Source: CALDUY01 sp046350255 (GTDB lineage: Bacteria; Planctomycetota; Planctomycetia; Gemmatales; Gemmataceae). Taken from it: DNA of 64,000 nt. Below the pieces are notes generated by a model. It saw only the letters and a list, made by a program, of their open reading frames with translations, was not told where the DNA came from and searched no databases. The stretch lies in contig JAXMAV010000015.1 of assembly GCA_046350255.1 (NCBI GenBank), forward strand, positions 1-64,000, given 5' to 3'. A program made the position numbers and the translations under genes. Shown one piece after another: positions 1 to 8,930 of this stretch; position 1 is the first letter of the stretch, and each line of letters starts with the position of its first letter.

Positions 1-1083
1 CCCAACCGCGCGCTCGATCCGCGCCAACCGAAACTCAAACTCCGGGGCAAGCGGATGCTGATCGGCATGGTGGGTCCGGCCGGAACTCTCGAGATGAAGT
101 ACGGCCTGGAGTGCCTCCGTCGAGGTTACCATCAGATCGGCCCGCTGGTGCTCGAAACCGGCGACCTGTTCGGGCTGCATCGCCGCTTCCGGGTGCTGGC
201 CCCGCCCCGCTTCGTGCTGGTCTACCCGCGCATCGTTCCCCTGGCCGGCTACGACCTGGCCTCGCGCCGGCCGATCGGCGATGTCCGCATCACCCATCGT
301 CTGTTCGAGGATCCCACGCGCATTGCCGGGGTGCGGCCGTACCAGGAGGGCGACCCGCTCAGTCGCGTCCACTGGCGCGCGACGGCCCGCACCGGCGAGC
401 TGCATTGCAAGGTCCTCGAACCCTCGACCCTGTCGGGCATCACCGTGCTGGTGGACTTCCACCGCGATGGGTATCCTGAGCGCGGTGAACCGTTCCGTTC
501 GGAGCTGGCCATCACCTGCGCCGTCTCGCTGGCGCATGCGGTCTTCCTCATGGGGCAGCAGGTGGGTCTGATGACCAACGCGCGCGATGCCGCCGAGCGC
601 ATTCGCACCCAGGGCTGGGACGAGGACCCCGCCAGCCGCGAGGCCGCCCGGACGACGGCCAACGAGGTGGACAGCAGCAAGCGCGTGGATCCGCTGGTAG
701 TGGACACCCGGCGCGGCGCCGAGCAGTTGCAGCGCATCCGCGAGACCCTGGCCCGCGCCGAATTGACCAGCGCCCTGACCCTCACGCAGATGCTGGTAGA
801 ATCGGCTCACCGGCTGCCGCGCGATGCGACCGTGCTGGCGGTGCTGCCCGTGGTGAGCATGGAGACCGCCATCTCGCTGGGAAATCTGCGGCGCCAGGGG
901 CTTGCGGTCACCGCCGTCCTGGTCATGATGGATGATAACGGACTCGAACAGGCGCACGCGCGCCTGGTGTCCGAAGGCATCCGCGACCTGCGCCACCTGG
1001 CCAACGAGGAGATGCTACCCGACCTGTGCAGCAATCAGGTGCATCGCCTGGCCTACTACGACTTTGCCACACTGGGAAGCTAG
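1..1083 (+). CDS. DUF58 domain-containing protein (5' partial)
   Basis: The reading frame is open from base 1, so the start lies outside the window; 360 codons are visible. The DUF58 signature is clear: an R-x-Y-x-x-GD segment (YQEGDPLSRVHWRATART, near 343-390) followed by a conserved Glu in VLEPS. A von Willebrand A-like fold usually follows in this family, and the C-terminal part here (VLPVVSMETAISL, then a strand/helix pattern) fits. DUF58 proteins are usually encoded with MoxR ATPases and DUF4129 or transglutaminase membrane proteins. The next gene, 3 bp downstream, is a DUF4129 protein, so the two are probably one operon whose MoxR gene would lie upstream. The exact biochemical role of the family is unknown. 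Confidence 0.9.
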   Translation, partial: PNRALDPRQPKLKLRGKRMLIGMVGPAGTLEMKYGLECLRRGYHQIGPLVLETGDLFGLHRRFRVLAPPRFVLVYPRIVPLAGYDLASRRPIGDVRITHRLFEDPTRIAGVRPYQEGDPLSRVHWRATARTGELHCKVLEPSTLSGITVLVDFHRDGYPERGEPFRSELAITCAVSLAHAVFLMGQQVGLMTNARDAAERIRTQGWDEDPASREAARTTANEVDSSKRVDPLVVDTRRGAEQLQRIRETLARAELTSALTLTQMLVESAHRLPRDATVLAVLPVVSMETAISLGNLRRQGLAVTAVLVMMDDNGLEQAHARLVSEGIRDLRHLANEEMLPDLCSNQVHRLAYYDFATLGS

Positions 1084-1086
1084 CTC

Positions 1087-3006
1087 ATGGCTGCGAACCG
1101 CCTGAACCAGACCGCGGTGGATTATCTCACCATCATCCTCAGCCCGGTCCTGATCATGGGGCTGATCGGCAGCCTGGTGTTCTTTCTCCTCGAAGTGCTC
1201 TACCGCAGCGATGGCCCCTGGCGCGAACGCCTGCAGTGGATCCTGTTCTTCTTCGTGTTCGGCTCCGTGCTGGTGGCGCGCATCAGCATGATCGGCGAGA
1301 TCGCCAGCCGGGCCAGCCTCTACGGCACCGTCCTCGCCCTGGCCGCTTACCTGGGCTTGCAGGCGTTCATCGAGTATCCCGCTGGCGTCAAGGCGATGAG
1401 CTTCCTGGTCAACCTCGGCCTGGTGATCCTCGTCTGGTGGTGCGCGCATCGCCTGACCTGGGACTGCACGAATGTGGACGAGGACACCGACATGAGCGGC
1501 CAGGGACTCTTGCAGGCCTCAGGCCTGGAGGAAGCCCAGGGTCGGGCCGACGACGATGCACCGCTTCTGCTCGAGGAAGAAGAAGGCGCCCAGAGCTGGT
1601 GGGATCGCTATCAGAGCTACCGTGCGAAAAAGAACAAGAAGCGCACGTTAGGGGTCTGGGTCGTCTACTTCTCGCTGGCGGCTCTTCCGCTCTTCGGCCT
1701 GGGGCAGGCGCTCCTTCCGCCGGAGGATCTGGCCCGACGCCAGTGGACTTTCTGGCTCCTCATGTGCTACGTCGGCTGTGCCCTGGGGTTGCTGCTCACA
1801 ACCTGCTTCCTCGGCCTGCGCCGGTACCTGCGGCAAAAAGGGCTGCAGATGCCCGGCACCATGACCGGCACCTGGCTGATGTCCGGGGCCACCGTGCTGG
1901 TCGTCCTGCTACTCCTCGCCGCGCTGCTCCCTCGTCCGGCGGCCGAGTGGTCGCCCCTGCGCGACCTGATTAATCCCCTGAGTTCGGCCCAGCGGAAGGC
2001 GAGCCAGTATGCGGCCCGGGGGGACTCGCCCGGCAAGGGAGAAGGCCGACCCGGCCAGGCGGGTAAGGACGGCCAGACACCGGGCAACAAGACGGGCGAG
2101 AAGGGCGAAGGGAAGGCGCAGAGCGACGACCGGGGCAGCAAGTCCGGCGGCCAGCAGGACGGCAAGTCCGGCTCGAACAAGGAGGGCGGTGAGAAGTCGG
2201 CGGAGAACCAGCCGGGCGATCGCGGGGACAAAGCCAATCCCGGCGAGAAAGCGGAGCCAGGCGAGAAGGAACGTCCCGGCGAGAAAGCGCAGCAGGACGA
2301 CCGACGAACACAGTCGGGCAACAACGCACCCGACCAGAAGCAGCAATCGGGAGGGGGGCGCGATCCGAAGCAGGGAAACGGAGAGAAAGCCCAGCAGCAG
2401 GCCCAGGGCGCATCGCCGTCCTCGCCCAGCGCCTTGCAGCAGATGTTGCAGCGCATCGGACCGAAGGTGAAATGGATCGTCTTCGCCATCCTGGGCGTCG
2501 TCGTGGTGCTGGCGCTGCTACGCGGCGGGCTGGGGTTTCTGGCGAACTTTACCGAGTGGGCAAGGAAACTTCTGGAGGCCTGGCGTAACTTTTGGGCCAA
2601 CCTCTTCGGCGCCCCCGGGCGCGAAGATGCGCCGGCCGCAAGCGAAGAAGAGAACGAGGCCGAGGAAGGCCCCAGCGACGAGCCGTTCAGCGCCTTCGCC
2701 AACCCGTTTGATTCCGGAAAGGCGGATCGCCTTTCGGCGCGGGCGCTGATTCGCTATACCTTCCGCGCCGTCGAAGCCTGGGCACGCGAGGAGAACCTGG
2801 AGCGCAGCGCATCGGAAACTGCCATGGAGTTTCTCGAACGCCTAGCCGAAGAGGTGCCTGCACTGGAGAAAGAAGCCCGCGACCTGGCCGACTTGCACGG
2901 TCGTGCCGAGTATGCGGCTAGCGGAGCACCCGGCAACACCCAGGCGCGGCTGCGTGCATTCTGGGCGAAACTCGACCGAGTTGCGGTGTCTCCGCTCTCA
3001 GCCTGA
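1087..3006 (+). CDS. DUF4129 domain membrane protein with long hydrophilic linker
   Basis: 639 residues, starting 3 bp after the DUF58 stop, so probably co-translated. Hydrophobic helices are visible near residues 15-40, 50-65, 75-130, 190-255 and 260-280. They are followed by a low-complexity Gly/Lys/Glu/Gln segment (about 300-450) built from GEK-type units, then one more helix (about 458-482). The C-terminal domain (about 540-630: LSARALIRYTFRAVEAWA, then ETAMEFLERL) is the DUF4129 type. In related loci this domain is often fused to a transglutaminase-like domain; here it stands without one. The role is inferred only from the DUF58 context (envelope-associated, MoxR-type operon). Confidence 0.85.
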   Translation: MAANRLNQTAVDYLTIILSPVLIMGLIGSLVFFLLEVLYRSDGPWRERLQWILFFFVFGSVLVARISMIGEIASRASLYGTVLALAAYLGLQAFIEYPAGVKAMSFLVNLGLVILVWWCAHRLTWDCTNVDEDTDMSGQGLLQASGLEEAQGRADDDAPLLLEEEEGAQSWWDRYQSYRAKKNKKRTLGVWVVYFSLAALPLFGLGQALLPPEDLARRQWTFWLLMCYVGCALGLLLTTCFLGLRRYLRQKGLQMPGTMTGTWLMSGATVLVVLLLLAALLPRPAAEWSPLRDLINPLSSAQRKASQYAARGDSPGKGEGRPGQAGKDGQTPGNKTGEKGEGKAQSDDRGSKSGGQQDGKSGSNKEGGEKSAENQPGDRGDKANPGEKAEPGEKERPGEKAQQDDRRTQSGNNAPDQKQQSGGGRDPKQGNGEKAQQQAQGASPSSPSALQQMLQRIGPKVKWIVFAILGVVVVLALLRGGLGFLANFTEWARKLLEAWRNFWANLFGAPGREDAPAASEEENEAEEGPSDEPFSAFANPFDSGKADRLSARALIRYTFRAVEAWAREENLERSASETAMEFLERLAEEVPALEKEARDLADLHGRAEYAASGAPGNTQARLRAFWAKLDRVAVSPLSA

Positions 3007-3117
3007 TGAGCTGCGTAGAATAGGAAGACGACGCCGGGCACATTTTCTGCCCCGCCTCTGGCGAGATTGGCCAACCTGATGTCCTGTTCCGGTCGATGGT
3101 GTGTGTAGTGTCCCTGC

Positions 3118-3123
3118 GAGGAG
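3118..3123 (+). promoter_or_regulatory. Shine-Dalgarno site deciding the sigma-like gene start
   Basis: GAGGAG lies 10 bases before the ATG at 3134. It supports that start over the in-frame GTG at 3101. Confidence 0.6.
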
Positions 3124-3133
3124 AAAACCGCGG

Positions 3134-3718
3134 ATGTCCGCGCCACGTTCCAACCGCCCTGCCCGTCCCGTGATGATGGCCGTGGTCCTGGGGACCGCCC
3201 TGTCCACCTTTGGGGCGGACCGTCTGGCCGCTGCCGAGGCTCCCCTGCGCGACCTGGGTCGCTATTGCACCACCTGCTGGCGCAATGCCCGGGTGCCCAT
3301 GGATGCCTGGAGTGACTGCACCCAGGAGGTGTTCAAGCGGATGCTCGAGCGCGTGCCGACCGCGCGCTGGGAGATGGCCCTGCAGATCGAGGGCGAGGAA
3401 CGCCGAGAGTTTCTTCGCGCCATCGATACGGTGAAGAAGCGAGCCCAGCGCGCGAAGCGCTACTCCGACGCCGTGGACCACGTGGCCGACATTCGGGTGC
3501 CTCACGACACCATCCGAACCGAGGAGCGCGAGACGGTCTTCCAGGCAGCCGAGGAGCTACTGAGCGATCGACAGCAGCAGATCTTGAAGCTGAGTTTCGA
3601 CGGGTGGACGGTGCAGGAGATCGCCGAGGAACTGTGCCTGCCCGCCGAGCGGATCAGCGATGAAAAGTACAAGGGGATTCGCAAGCTGCGAGCACACCTA
3701 ACGACCCAGGAGGGCTGA
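3134..3718 (+). CDS. ECF-like sigma factor with a hydrophobic N-terminus
   Basis: 194 residues from the ATG at 3134. The C-terminal third is a sigma region 4 helix-turn-helix (LLSDRQQQILKLSFDGWTV, then EIAEELCLPAERISDEKYKG). A region 2-like stretch precedes it (DAWSDCTQEVFKRMLERV, resembling the DAEDxxQExF core). Oddly, the N-terminus has a hydrophobic run followed by an Ala-rich cleavage-like site (VMMAVVLGTALSTFGADRLAAAEA), as in a signal peptide, which is unexpected for a cytoplasmic sigma factor. The gene is probably monocistronic: a hairpin overlaps its stop and the next gene is convergent. It could instead be a sigma-derived regulator rather than a working sigma factor. Confidence 0.75.
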   Translation: MSAPRSNRPARPVMMAVVLGTALSTFGADRLAAAEAPLRDLGRYCTTCWRNARVPMDAWSDCTQEVFKRMLERVPTARWEMALQIEGEERREFLRAIDTVKKRAQRAKRYSDAVDHVADIRVPHDTIRTEERETVFQAAEELLSDRQQQILKLSFDGWTVQEIAEELCLPAERISDEKYKGIRKLRAHLTTQEG

Positions 3719-3737
3719 TCGAGCCGCTCCTGGGTTT
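3704..3737 (+). terminator. hairpin overlapping the stop of the sigma-like gene
   Basis: A 9-bp stem, ACCCAGGAG (3704-3712) with CTCCTGGGT (3727-3735), encloses an inner 4-bp GGCT/AGCC stem and runs into a short TTT. It lies between convergent genes, so it may serve the plus-strand gene. Confidence 0.5.
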
Positions 3738-3761
3738 GGCGAGGGGAAGGTGTCGAGCTGC

Positions 3762-4469
3762 TCACTTGATGCGGAGCTTCTCGGCCTGATCGACTTCATG
3801 CTTGACGGCGTGGAAGAGGAACTGCAACAGCTCCTCCCGTTCCATCTTCTTGTAGCGTTCAGGCGGAATCGGCTTGCCCACCGAGCAGGCCATCGCGGCA
3901 CCATTGGGGGGCATCACCAGCGGAGCCAGGCGAGGCGCCTTGGCTCCGCGCGGATAGGCCTCGTGAGCGCCGGCAACGCCGACGGGGACAATGGTCACCG
4001 GCGCCTTGCGCAGGATGAGCTGGATGCCGGGCTTGAACGCCTGCATCACACCATCCCAGGCGCGCTCGCCCTCGGGGAAGATGAGTAGCGCCCGGCCGGC
4101 CTGCAGCAGTTCGATGCTGGTTTTGAGGCCTTCCTTGGCGACCCCTTCCTGATCGACCGGGACACAGCCGACGCTGCGGAGATACGCCCCAAAGAGGGGG
4201 TTGTTGAAGAGCGTCTTGCGGGCCAGGTAGTTCAGCTGCCGTCGCACCGCAATCCCGACCGCCAAGGGGTCGAGAAAGCTCTCGTGGTTGGCGAGGACCA
4301 GGACCGGTCCCTGGCGGGGCATGTGGTGGTGCCCGGTACTCTTGAAACTCAGGCCGAAGGTATACGCCATGTAGGCGAGGCCGAAGTTGAACTGATACCA
4401 GGCGTCGGGAAGCCGACTGTGCATTGCGTCGTCTCGGGGAGAAAAAAGAGGGTCAGCAGGAAGTTCCAT
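3762..4469 (-). CDS. plsC: 1-acyl-sn-glycerol-3-phosphate acyltransferase (PlsC-like)
   Basis: 235 residues from the ATG at 4469; an alternative ATG at 4424 would drop 15 residues. It would transfer an acyl group to the sn-2 position of lysophosphatidic acid at the membrane, giving phosphatidic acid. The NHx4D motif is present (NHESFLD), followed by the FPEG motif (FPEGERAWDG) and a later proline motif (IVPVGVAG). A hydrophobic N-terminal stretch (FGLAYMAYTFGLSF) precedes the catalytic block. With the first start it overlaps the end of cmk by 17 bp, so the two genes are probably translationally coupled; cmk-plsC pairing is common in bacteria. It could also be a related acyltransferase with another acceptor. 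Confidence 0.88.
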   Translation of the reverse strand: MELPADPLFSPRDDAMHSRLPDAWYQFNFGLAYMAYTFGLSFKSTGHHHMPRQGPVLVLANHESFLDPLAVGIAVRRQLNYLARKTLFNNPLFGAYLRSVGCVPVDQEGVAKEGLKTSIELLQAGRALLIFPEGERAWDGVMQAFKPGIQLILRKAPVTIVPVGVAGAHEAYPRGAKAPRLAPLVMPPNGAAMACSVGKPIPPERYKKMEREELLQFLFHAVKHEVDQAEKLRIK

Positions 4470-5142
4470 CGGGTAGGCGCTGGAGCACCACCGCGAGCAT
4501 CCGGGCCAGCACCTCGTCCAGGGTGAGGTCGCTGGTGTCCAGCAACAAGGCGTCGAGGGCAGGTCGCATGGGAGCCAGGGCGCGGTTGGCGTCCCGGGTG
4601 TCGCGTTCCTCCTGATCGCGGCGTAGCTGGTCAAGGTCGAATGAGATTCCCCGCGCCTCCAGGTCGCGGGCTCGACGCTGAGCCCGGACCTCGGCGCTGG
4701 CGGTGAGAAAGAACTTGCAGGTAGCGTCCGGGAAGACCACTGTTCCCTGATCACGGCCCTCGCACACCATCCGACGACCGGCCGCGATGCGCCGTTGCAA
4801 CGCTGCCAGGTACGGACGCACGACTGCGCTGGCCGCCACCACCGACGAACCGGCGGCCACCTGGGGGGTGCGAATCTGTTCGCTGACGTTCTGACCGTTG
4901 AGCAGGACCATCCCTCCGGGCATCTGCAGTTGAAGGTCTTGCAGGAGGTCCGTCAATGCCGTTTCGTCCTGCAGGTCGATCCCACGGTGCAGAGCGGCCA
5001 GCGCCACGGCGCGGAACATGGCCCCGGTGTCGAGAAACTCGAACCCTAGCCGGCTGGCCAAACTTCGAGCCACCGTGGACTTCCCCACCCCGGCGGGGCC
5101 ATCGATGGTTACGATCAACCCTGGTCTCCTCGTCCCATCCAT
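4453..5142 (-). CDS. cmk: cytidylate kinase
   Basis: 229 residues, the usual length. It phosphorylates CMP/dCMP with ATP in the cytoplasm. The P-loop is at residues 14-21 (GPAGVGKST), followed by the substrate-binding segment LDTGAMFRA. The middle segment (CEGRDQGTVVFPDA) matches the conserved GRDIGTVVFP motif with Q replacing I, and the lid arginines lie in RAQRRARDLEARG. It lies directly upstream of plsC on the minus strand and overlaps it. Confidence 0.96.
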   Translation of the reverse strand: MDGTRRPGLIVTIDGPAGVGKSTVARSLASRLGFEFLDTGAMFRAVALAALHRGIDLQDETALTDLLQDLQLQMPGGMVLLNGQNVSEQIRTPQVAAGSSVVAASAVVRPYLAALQRRIAAGRRMVCEGRDQGTVVFPDATCKFFLTASAEVRAQRRARDLEARGISFDLDQLRRDQEERDTRDANRALAPMRPALDALLLDTSDLTLDEVLARMLAVVLQRLPDGTSC

Positions 5143-5143
5143 C

Positions 5144-5659
5144 CTAGTAGATGGTCAACGTCCAGGTGGTGTTGTCCACCAGGGTCGAGCGCTTCGGCGA
5201 GGTGATGCCGAACCCCTCGGCGGTCACATCGTACACGAAGGTGCCTGCCGGTTGGTAGCGCAGAACGCGCACCGTGAGCGGCGGGACGGTGTAGAAGGTG
5301 CCATCAATGTTAACTTCGGCATGAACCCCCAAACGGTTATCCAGCCGGATGGTACCAGAGCGGCGCGGCGCCACGTCGATGGTGCTGGCACGCCGAAGGG
5401 GGGGAGGTGAAGAGACGGCCCCATTGCGGAGCAGTCCCTCGATGCGATCGAGCTTGGAGTCGAGTTCCGTCAACCGGCTGCGTATGGTCTGCCGATCGAG
5501 CTCGACGCCGCGCCGGAGCGTATCGACCTCGTCCTTCAGCTCTTTCAGCTGGCGCCGCAGGTCGTCGTCCGCCTCGGGCGGCCGGGCATGCACAACGGCT
5601 CCGATGGCCAATCCGGCCAGCACGGTGAGCGCAGCAGCAGTGATCCCCTGGTGCCTCAT
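5144..5659 (-). CDS. secreted or periplasmic coiled-coil protein of unknown function
   Basis: 171 residues from the ATG at 5659, chosen because GAGGGA sits 6 bases upstream; longer in-frame starts lack this. It has an N-terminal signal-like segment (ITAAALTVLAGLAIGAVVHA), then a charged heptad-rich coiled coil (about 30-75: LRRQLKELKDEVDTLRRGV and onward), then a small beta-rich C-terminus (LDNRLGVHAEVNIDGTFYTVPP, continuing to the end). I do not recognise the family. The stop is 1 bp from the cmk start, so it may lead the cmk-plsC operon. Confidence 0.7.
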   Translation of the reverse strand: MRHQGITAAALTVLAGLAIGAVVHARPPEADDDLRRQLKELKDEVDTLRRGVELDRQTIRSRLTELDSKLDRIEGLLRNGAVSSPPPLRRASTIDVAPRRSGTIRLDNRLGVHAEVNIDGTFYTVPPLTVRVLRYQPAGTFVYDVTAEGFGITSPKRSTLVDNTTWTLTIY

Positions 5660-5754
5660 GACAGTTCCCTCGTGGAATGGATCCTCAGAGTAGTCCACGC
5701 ACCTCAGCTCATAGAGTAAGACAGGGTGGCTCCGATCGCAAGTGGCTGCCGCAC

Positions 5755-5782
5755 TTGACGCGCGCGAACCGGGCGTTAGCCT
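5755..5782 (+). promoter_or_regulatory. candidate sigma70-type promoter for the kinase gene
   Basis: TTGACG (5755-5760), a 16-bp spacer, then TAGCCT (5777-5782), 48 bases before the GTG start at 5831. The -35 box is good and the -10 box weak. Confidence 0.35.
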
Positions 5783-5830
5783 GGAAGCGTAGCCCGTCTG
5801 CGGCCCCCCTCCAGTCGAGGAGATCAGACG

Positions 5831-8800
5831 GTGAGCATATTATCGCAGCTGGGTAGCCTTGCGCTCCGCGGAGCGGCACAGGCTGCGGGTCACGCCGTCG
5901 GGTGGGCCACGGCAGGCCCGGCCGTCGAATCCACCGTCCTCTTCCTGACCGATCGGTTCCGCGATCACAGCACTGAGCTGACCACCGCCCTGGAGCGAGC
6001 CAGCGCCAATTCCTGGCGCAGCATGGAGGTAGCCCTGGCCGGCCGCGGGTGGTGGGATCGCTGCAAGCTGGCCCTGGCCAGTGGTGACTCCCAGGCGCTC
6101 CGGACCCAGGTCGATGCGTTTCTCCAGGCGCATCCACTGGATGGCGTGGGCGGATTCGGACCCGATTTTCGGGGGCAGTGCCTGGCCCAGCTACATGCCG
6201 CTCGCAAGGCGGGGCTGCTGGATCGCGGCCGACTAGATAGCCAGGACCTGGCCCGGCGCCTGGGTGACCTCTCCCGGTTTGGCGACCCGACGGCGCTGGT
6301 CCACGCCGAGTTTCGGGTGCTGGACGAGATTGCCGAAGGTCTGCGCCGCGAAGGCTACGACGCGTTGGCGGCCTTTCTGGCTCTGCGTCCCGCCGAAGGG
6401 CCCCCGCTGCTGGTGGCGGCCCTGCGGTTCTTCTTCCAGCGCGAGCTGGAGCGCAACCCACGGCTGTTCCAGGGGCTGGCCTACGCCCGGCTGGATAGCC
6501 TGGCCGAGGGGCAGCGCCTGGGCTTCGCCGGGCTGGCCGAGGCACTCGACCGCCATGGGGCGCAGCTGGAAAGCCTGCTGAGGGAGATGCAGGCCGTCGT
6601 CGTCGAGACCCATGCCAACGTGCTGGACATCAAGTCCGAGCTGGCGCGGCAGGGTCAGCAGATGCAGGAACTGGGCCAGGCGGTCCTGCAGGCGCTGGCG
6701 CAGCATCAGCTAGAGCGACGTTCGCTGCGGAGTGGCGACAGCCTGTCGATCCGCGACGAACAGGAGCGACGGCTGGTGCGCGAGTTGGTGCAGCGTTACC
6801 GGGCGCTGCCCGCCAGCGAGCGCGGCCAGATGCCTGCGCTGCTGAACGCGGTGGGCAAGCTGGAAGTGGTGGCGGGCAACTTCGAGGAGGCCGAGCGCGA
6901 CTTTCAGGAGCTGGCGGCGATGGTGCCAGACCAGGCGGCTCGCGCCGAGGCGGCTCACAACGCCTACCTGGCCGCGCTGGAGCGCCGCGCCTGGCCCGAG
7001 GCGCTCGAATTCTGCCGGCAAGCCTCCCGGCTGGACCCGGCCCGCTTCGCACCGTTTCCCCCCGAGAAGTTCGAGCCCGAACGGATTCTCGGCGCTGGCG
7101 GGTTTGGCGTGGCCTTTCTGTGTCGAAACCGTCACTCGGGTGGCCGGGTCGTCATCAAAACGCTGCGCCGCGAGACGCTCGATCGTGACATGAACGACGT
7201 CTTTCGCGAGGCGCAGGCGCTGGAAGACCTCGATCATCCCGCCATCATCCGCGTGCGCGATTGCGACTACGCCGACGCTCTGCGCGCCCGGCCGTACCTC
7301 GTGATGGATTACTTCCCCGGATCGTCGCTGGCCGAGGTGGTCGAGCAGCAGGGACCGATGCGGCCGACCGATCTGCTGTCCCTGGCACAGGTGGTGGCCA
7401 GCGGGCTGCAGCGGGCTCATGCGAGCGGCATCCTGCATCGCGACGTGAAGCCGGGCAACGTGCTGGTCCGGCGCGGCGAAGGCGGCCAGGGCTGGGAGGT
7501 CAAGCTGATCGATTTCGGTCTGGCACTCCGGGCCGGCAAGGCGGCCAGCACTGCGCGAGCGTCGCTCGATCGCACCCTGATCGGCTCCAGCATCGCGGGT
7601 ACGCTGGACTACGCCGCGCCCGAACAGCTGGGCAAGGTCAAGGGCGTGGCCGTCGGCCCCTACTCGGACGTCTACGGCTTCGGCAAGCTGTGCTGCTTCG
7701 CGCTGTTCGGCACCTCCCAGCCGACGTTTCAGCACTGGCAGAAGATCTCGACGCCGCTGGCCGACCTGCTGGGCCGTTGCCTCGCCGAGCAACCCGGCGA
7801 GCGGCCCCAGACGTTCACCGCCGTCCTGGCGGATCTTGCCCAGATTGCCAGCGGAAAGGTCGCGCCGTCGCAACCCCTGCCGCGCCCGAAGCCGCCCGCC
7901 CCGGTGGAACCGATCGAGGAAGTCGTGCCGGTAGTCCCGGTGCCAGCGAGCAAGCCACGTCCGCGCATGCGTCGTGTCGAACATGAGACCGCAGTTGCGG
8001 AAACCACAGGATCTGACAGTGGAATGGCCTGGGTGGTTTTGCTGGGCGTGTTCCTGGTGATGGCAGTCGCCGGGGCCGGGTTTTTCTTCATCGGCGCGAG
8101 ACAGACTGCCATCACGCCACCGATACCACCGCGTCCTCCCATCGTGCTGAAAGACCCGGATCCGCCCTTGGTTCCCTTGCCGATCTCCAGCCTTGATATG
8201 CCGGCCGTGGTGGCCGAGCTGAAGCAGAAGCCGAACGAACAGCGGGTGGAAGCGCTCGCCCTGCGGCTGGCGGTGACCGACCCCACGGAGGCGATGAAGA
8301 AGAAACGCCAGGCCACGCTCGCGCTCGAACAGCTGGGCAAGAACGCACCCGCGACGAAGGTCGCTGAAGCGCGACAGGCCGACGACATCCTGCAGGTGTC
8401 GCTGGCGCTGGAGCCTCTGCTGCGAAGTCCGTCGTTTACTGCCAGGATGCGGAGCGTCCAGGCGCTGCAGAAATGGGGCACCTCGGACAACGTCCCGGAG
8501 CTGATCCAGATGCTCCAGGGCAAGGCAGATGGTGGCATGCTGAACTTTCACAGCGAGGTGGCCAGAACCCTGGCAGCCATCGGCGATCCGCGCGGCATTC
8601 CGCCCCTGGTGGCGAGGTTGACAGCAGATCGCAGCCCGGCGGTCCTCGACGCCGTGGCGACGTTCGGCGTCCGAGCCGAGCCGGAGCTGCTGCGTGCCCT
8701 GAATAGCAGCGTCGCCCTGGGAACCCGAGAGAACTGCTCCCGGGCGCTGGAGAAGGTGGGCACCGAGAAAAGTCTGCCCGCCCTGCGCAAGATCGCCTCG

Positions 8801-8893
8801 GACCAGAAAGCGCTCAGCACGACGCGCAAAGTGGCCGAGCAGGCGATCCAGGCCATCACGGCGCGCAGCACCGGGAAGACGAAGGCATCCTGA
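5831..8893 (+). CDS. Ser/Thr protein kinase with N-terminal helical/TPR region, TM helix and HEAT-like repeats
   Basis: 1020 residues from a GTG with GAGGAG 8 bases upstream. Residues 1-400 are helical, with a TPR-like stretch just before the kinase (KLEVVAGNFEEAERDFQEL). The Hanks-type kinase spans about 415-670: glycine loop LGAGGFGVAF, VIKTL lysine, HRDVKPGN catalytic loop (about 535), IDFG (about 560) and AAPEQ (about 594). A transmembrane helix follows at about 731-755. The C-terminal domain (about 770-1015) has repeated helical units typical of HEAT/PBS-lyase repeats (VPELIQMLQGKADGG, IPPLVARLTADRSPAV). Helix order suggests a cytoplasmic kinase with the repeats on the other side of the membrane. 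Catalytic residues look intact, so it should be active. The next gene is 37 bp downstream and may be co-transcribed. Confidence 0.93.
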   Translation: MSILSQLGSLALRGAAQAAGHAVGWATAGPAVESTVLFLTDRFRDHSTELTTALERASANSWRSMEVALAGRGWWDRCKLALASGDSQALRTQVDAFLQAHPLDGVGGFGPDFRGQCLAQLHAARKAGLLDRGRLDSQDLARRLGDLSRFGDPTALVHAEFRVLDEIAEGLRREGYDALAAFLALRPAEGPPLLVAALRFFFQRELERNPRLFQGLAYARLDSLAEGQRLGFAGLAEALDRHGAQLESLLREMQAVVVETHANVLDIKSELARQGQQMQELGQAVLQALAQHQLERRSLRSGDSLSIRDEQERRLVRELVQRYRALPASERGQMPALLNAVGKLEVVAGNFEEAERDFQELAAMVPDQAARAEAAHNAYLAALERRAWPEALEFCRQASRLDPARFAPFPPEKFEPERILGAGGFGVAFLCRNRHSGGRVVIKTLRRETLDRDMNDVFREAQALEDLDHPAIIRVRDCDYADALRARPYLVMDYFPGSSLAEVVEQQGPMRPTDLLSLAQVVASGLQRAHASGILHRDVKPGNVLVRRGEGGQGWEVKLIDFGLALRAGKAASTARASLDRTLIGSSIAGTLDYAAPEQLGKVKGVAVGPYSDVYGFGKLCCFALFGTSQPTFQHWQKISTPLADLLGRCLAEQPGERPQTFTAVLADLAQIASGKVAPSQPLPRPKPPAPVEPIEEVVPVVPVPASKPRPRMRRVEHETAVAETTGSDSGMAWVVLLGVFLVMAVAGAGFFFIGARQTAITPPIPPRPPIVLKDPDPPLVPLPISSLDMPAVVAELKQKPNEQRVEALALRLAVTDPTEAMKKKRQATLALEQLGKNAPATKVAEARQADDILQVSLALEPLLRSPSFTARMRSVQALQKWGTSDNVPELIQMLQGKADGGMLNFHSEVARTLAAIGDPRGIPPLVARLTADRSPAVLDAVATFGVRAEPELLRALNSSVALGTRENCSRALEKVGTEKSLPALRKIASDQKALSTTRKVAEQAIQAITARSTGKTKAS

Positions 8894-8930
8894 GCGACGT
8901 CGCGCCTGGTCGGGTTCCCCGCGATGGTTT

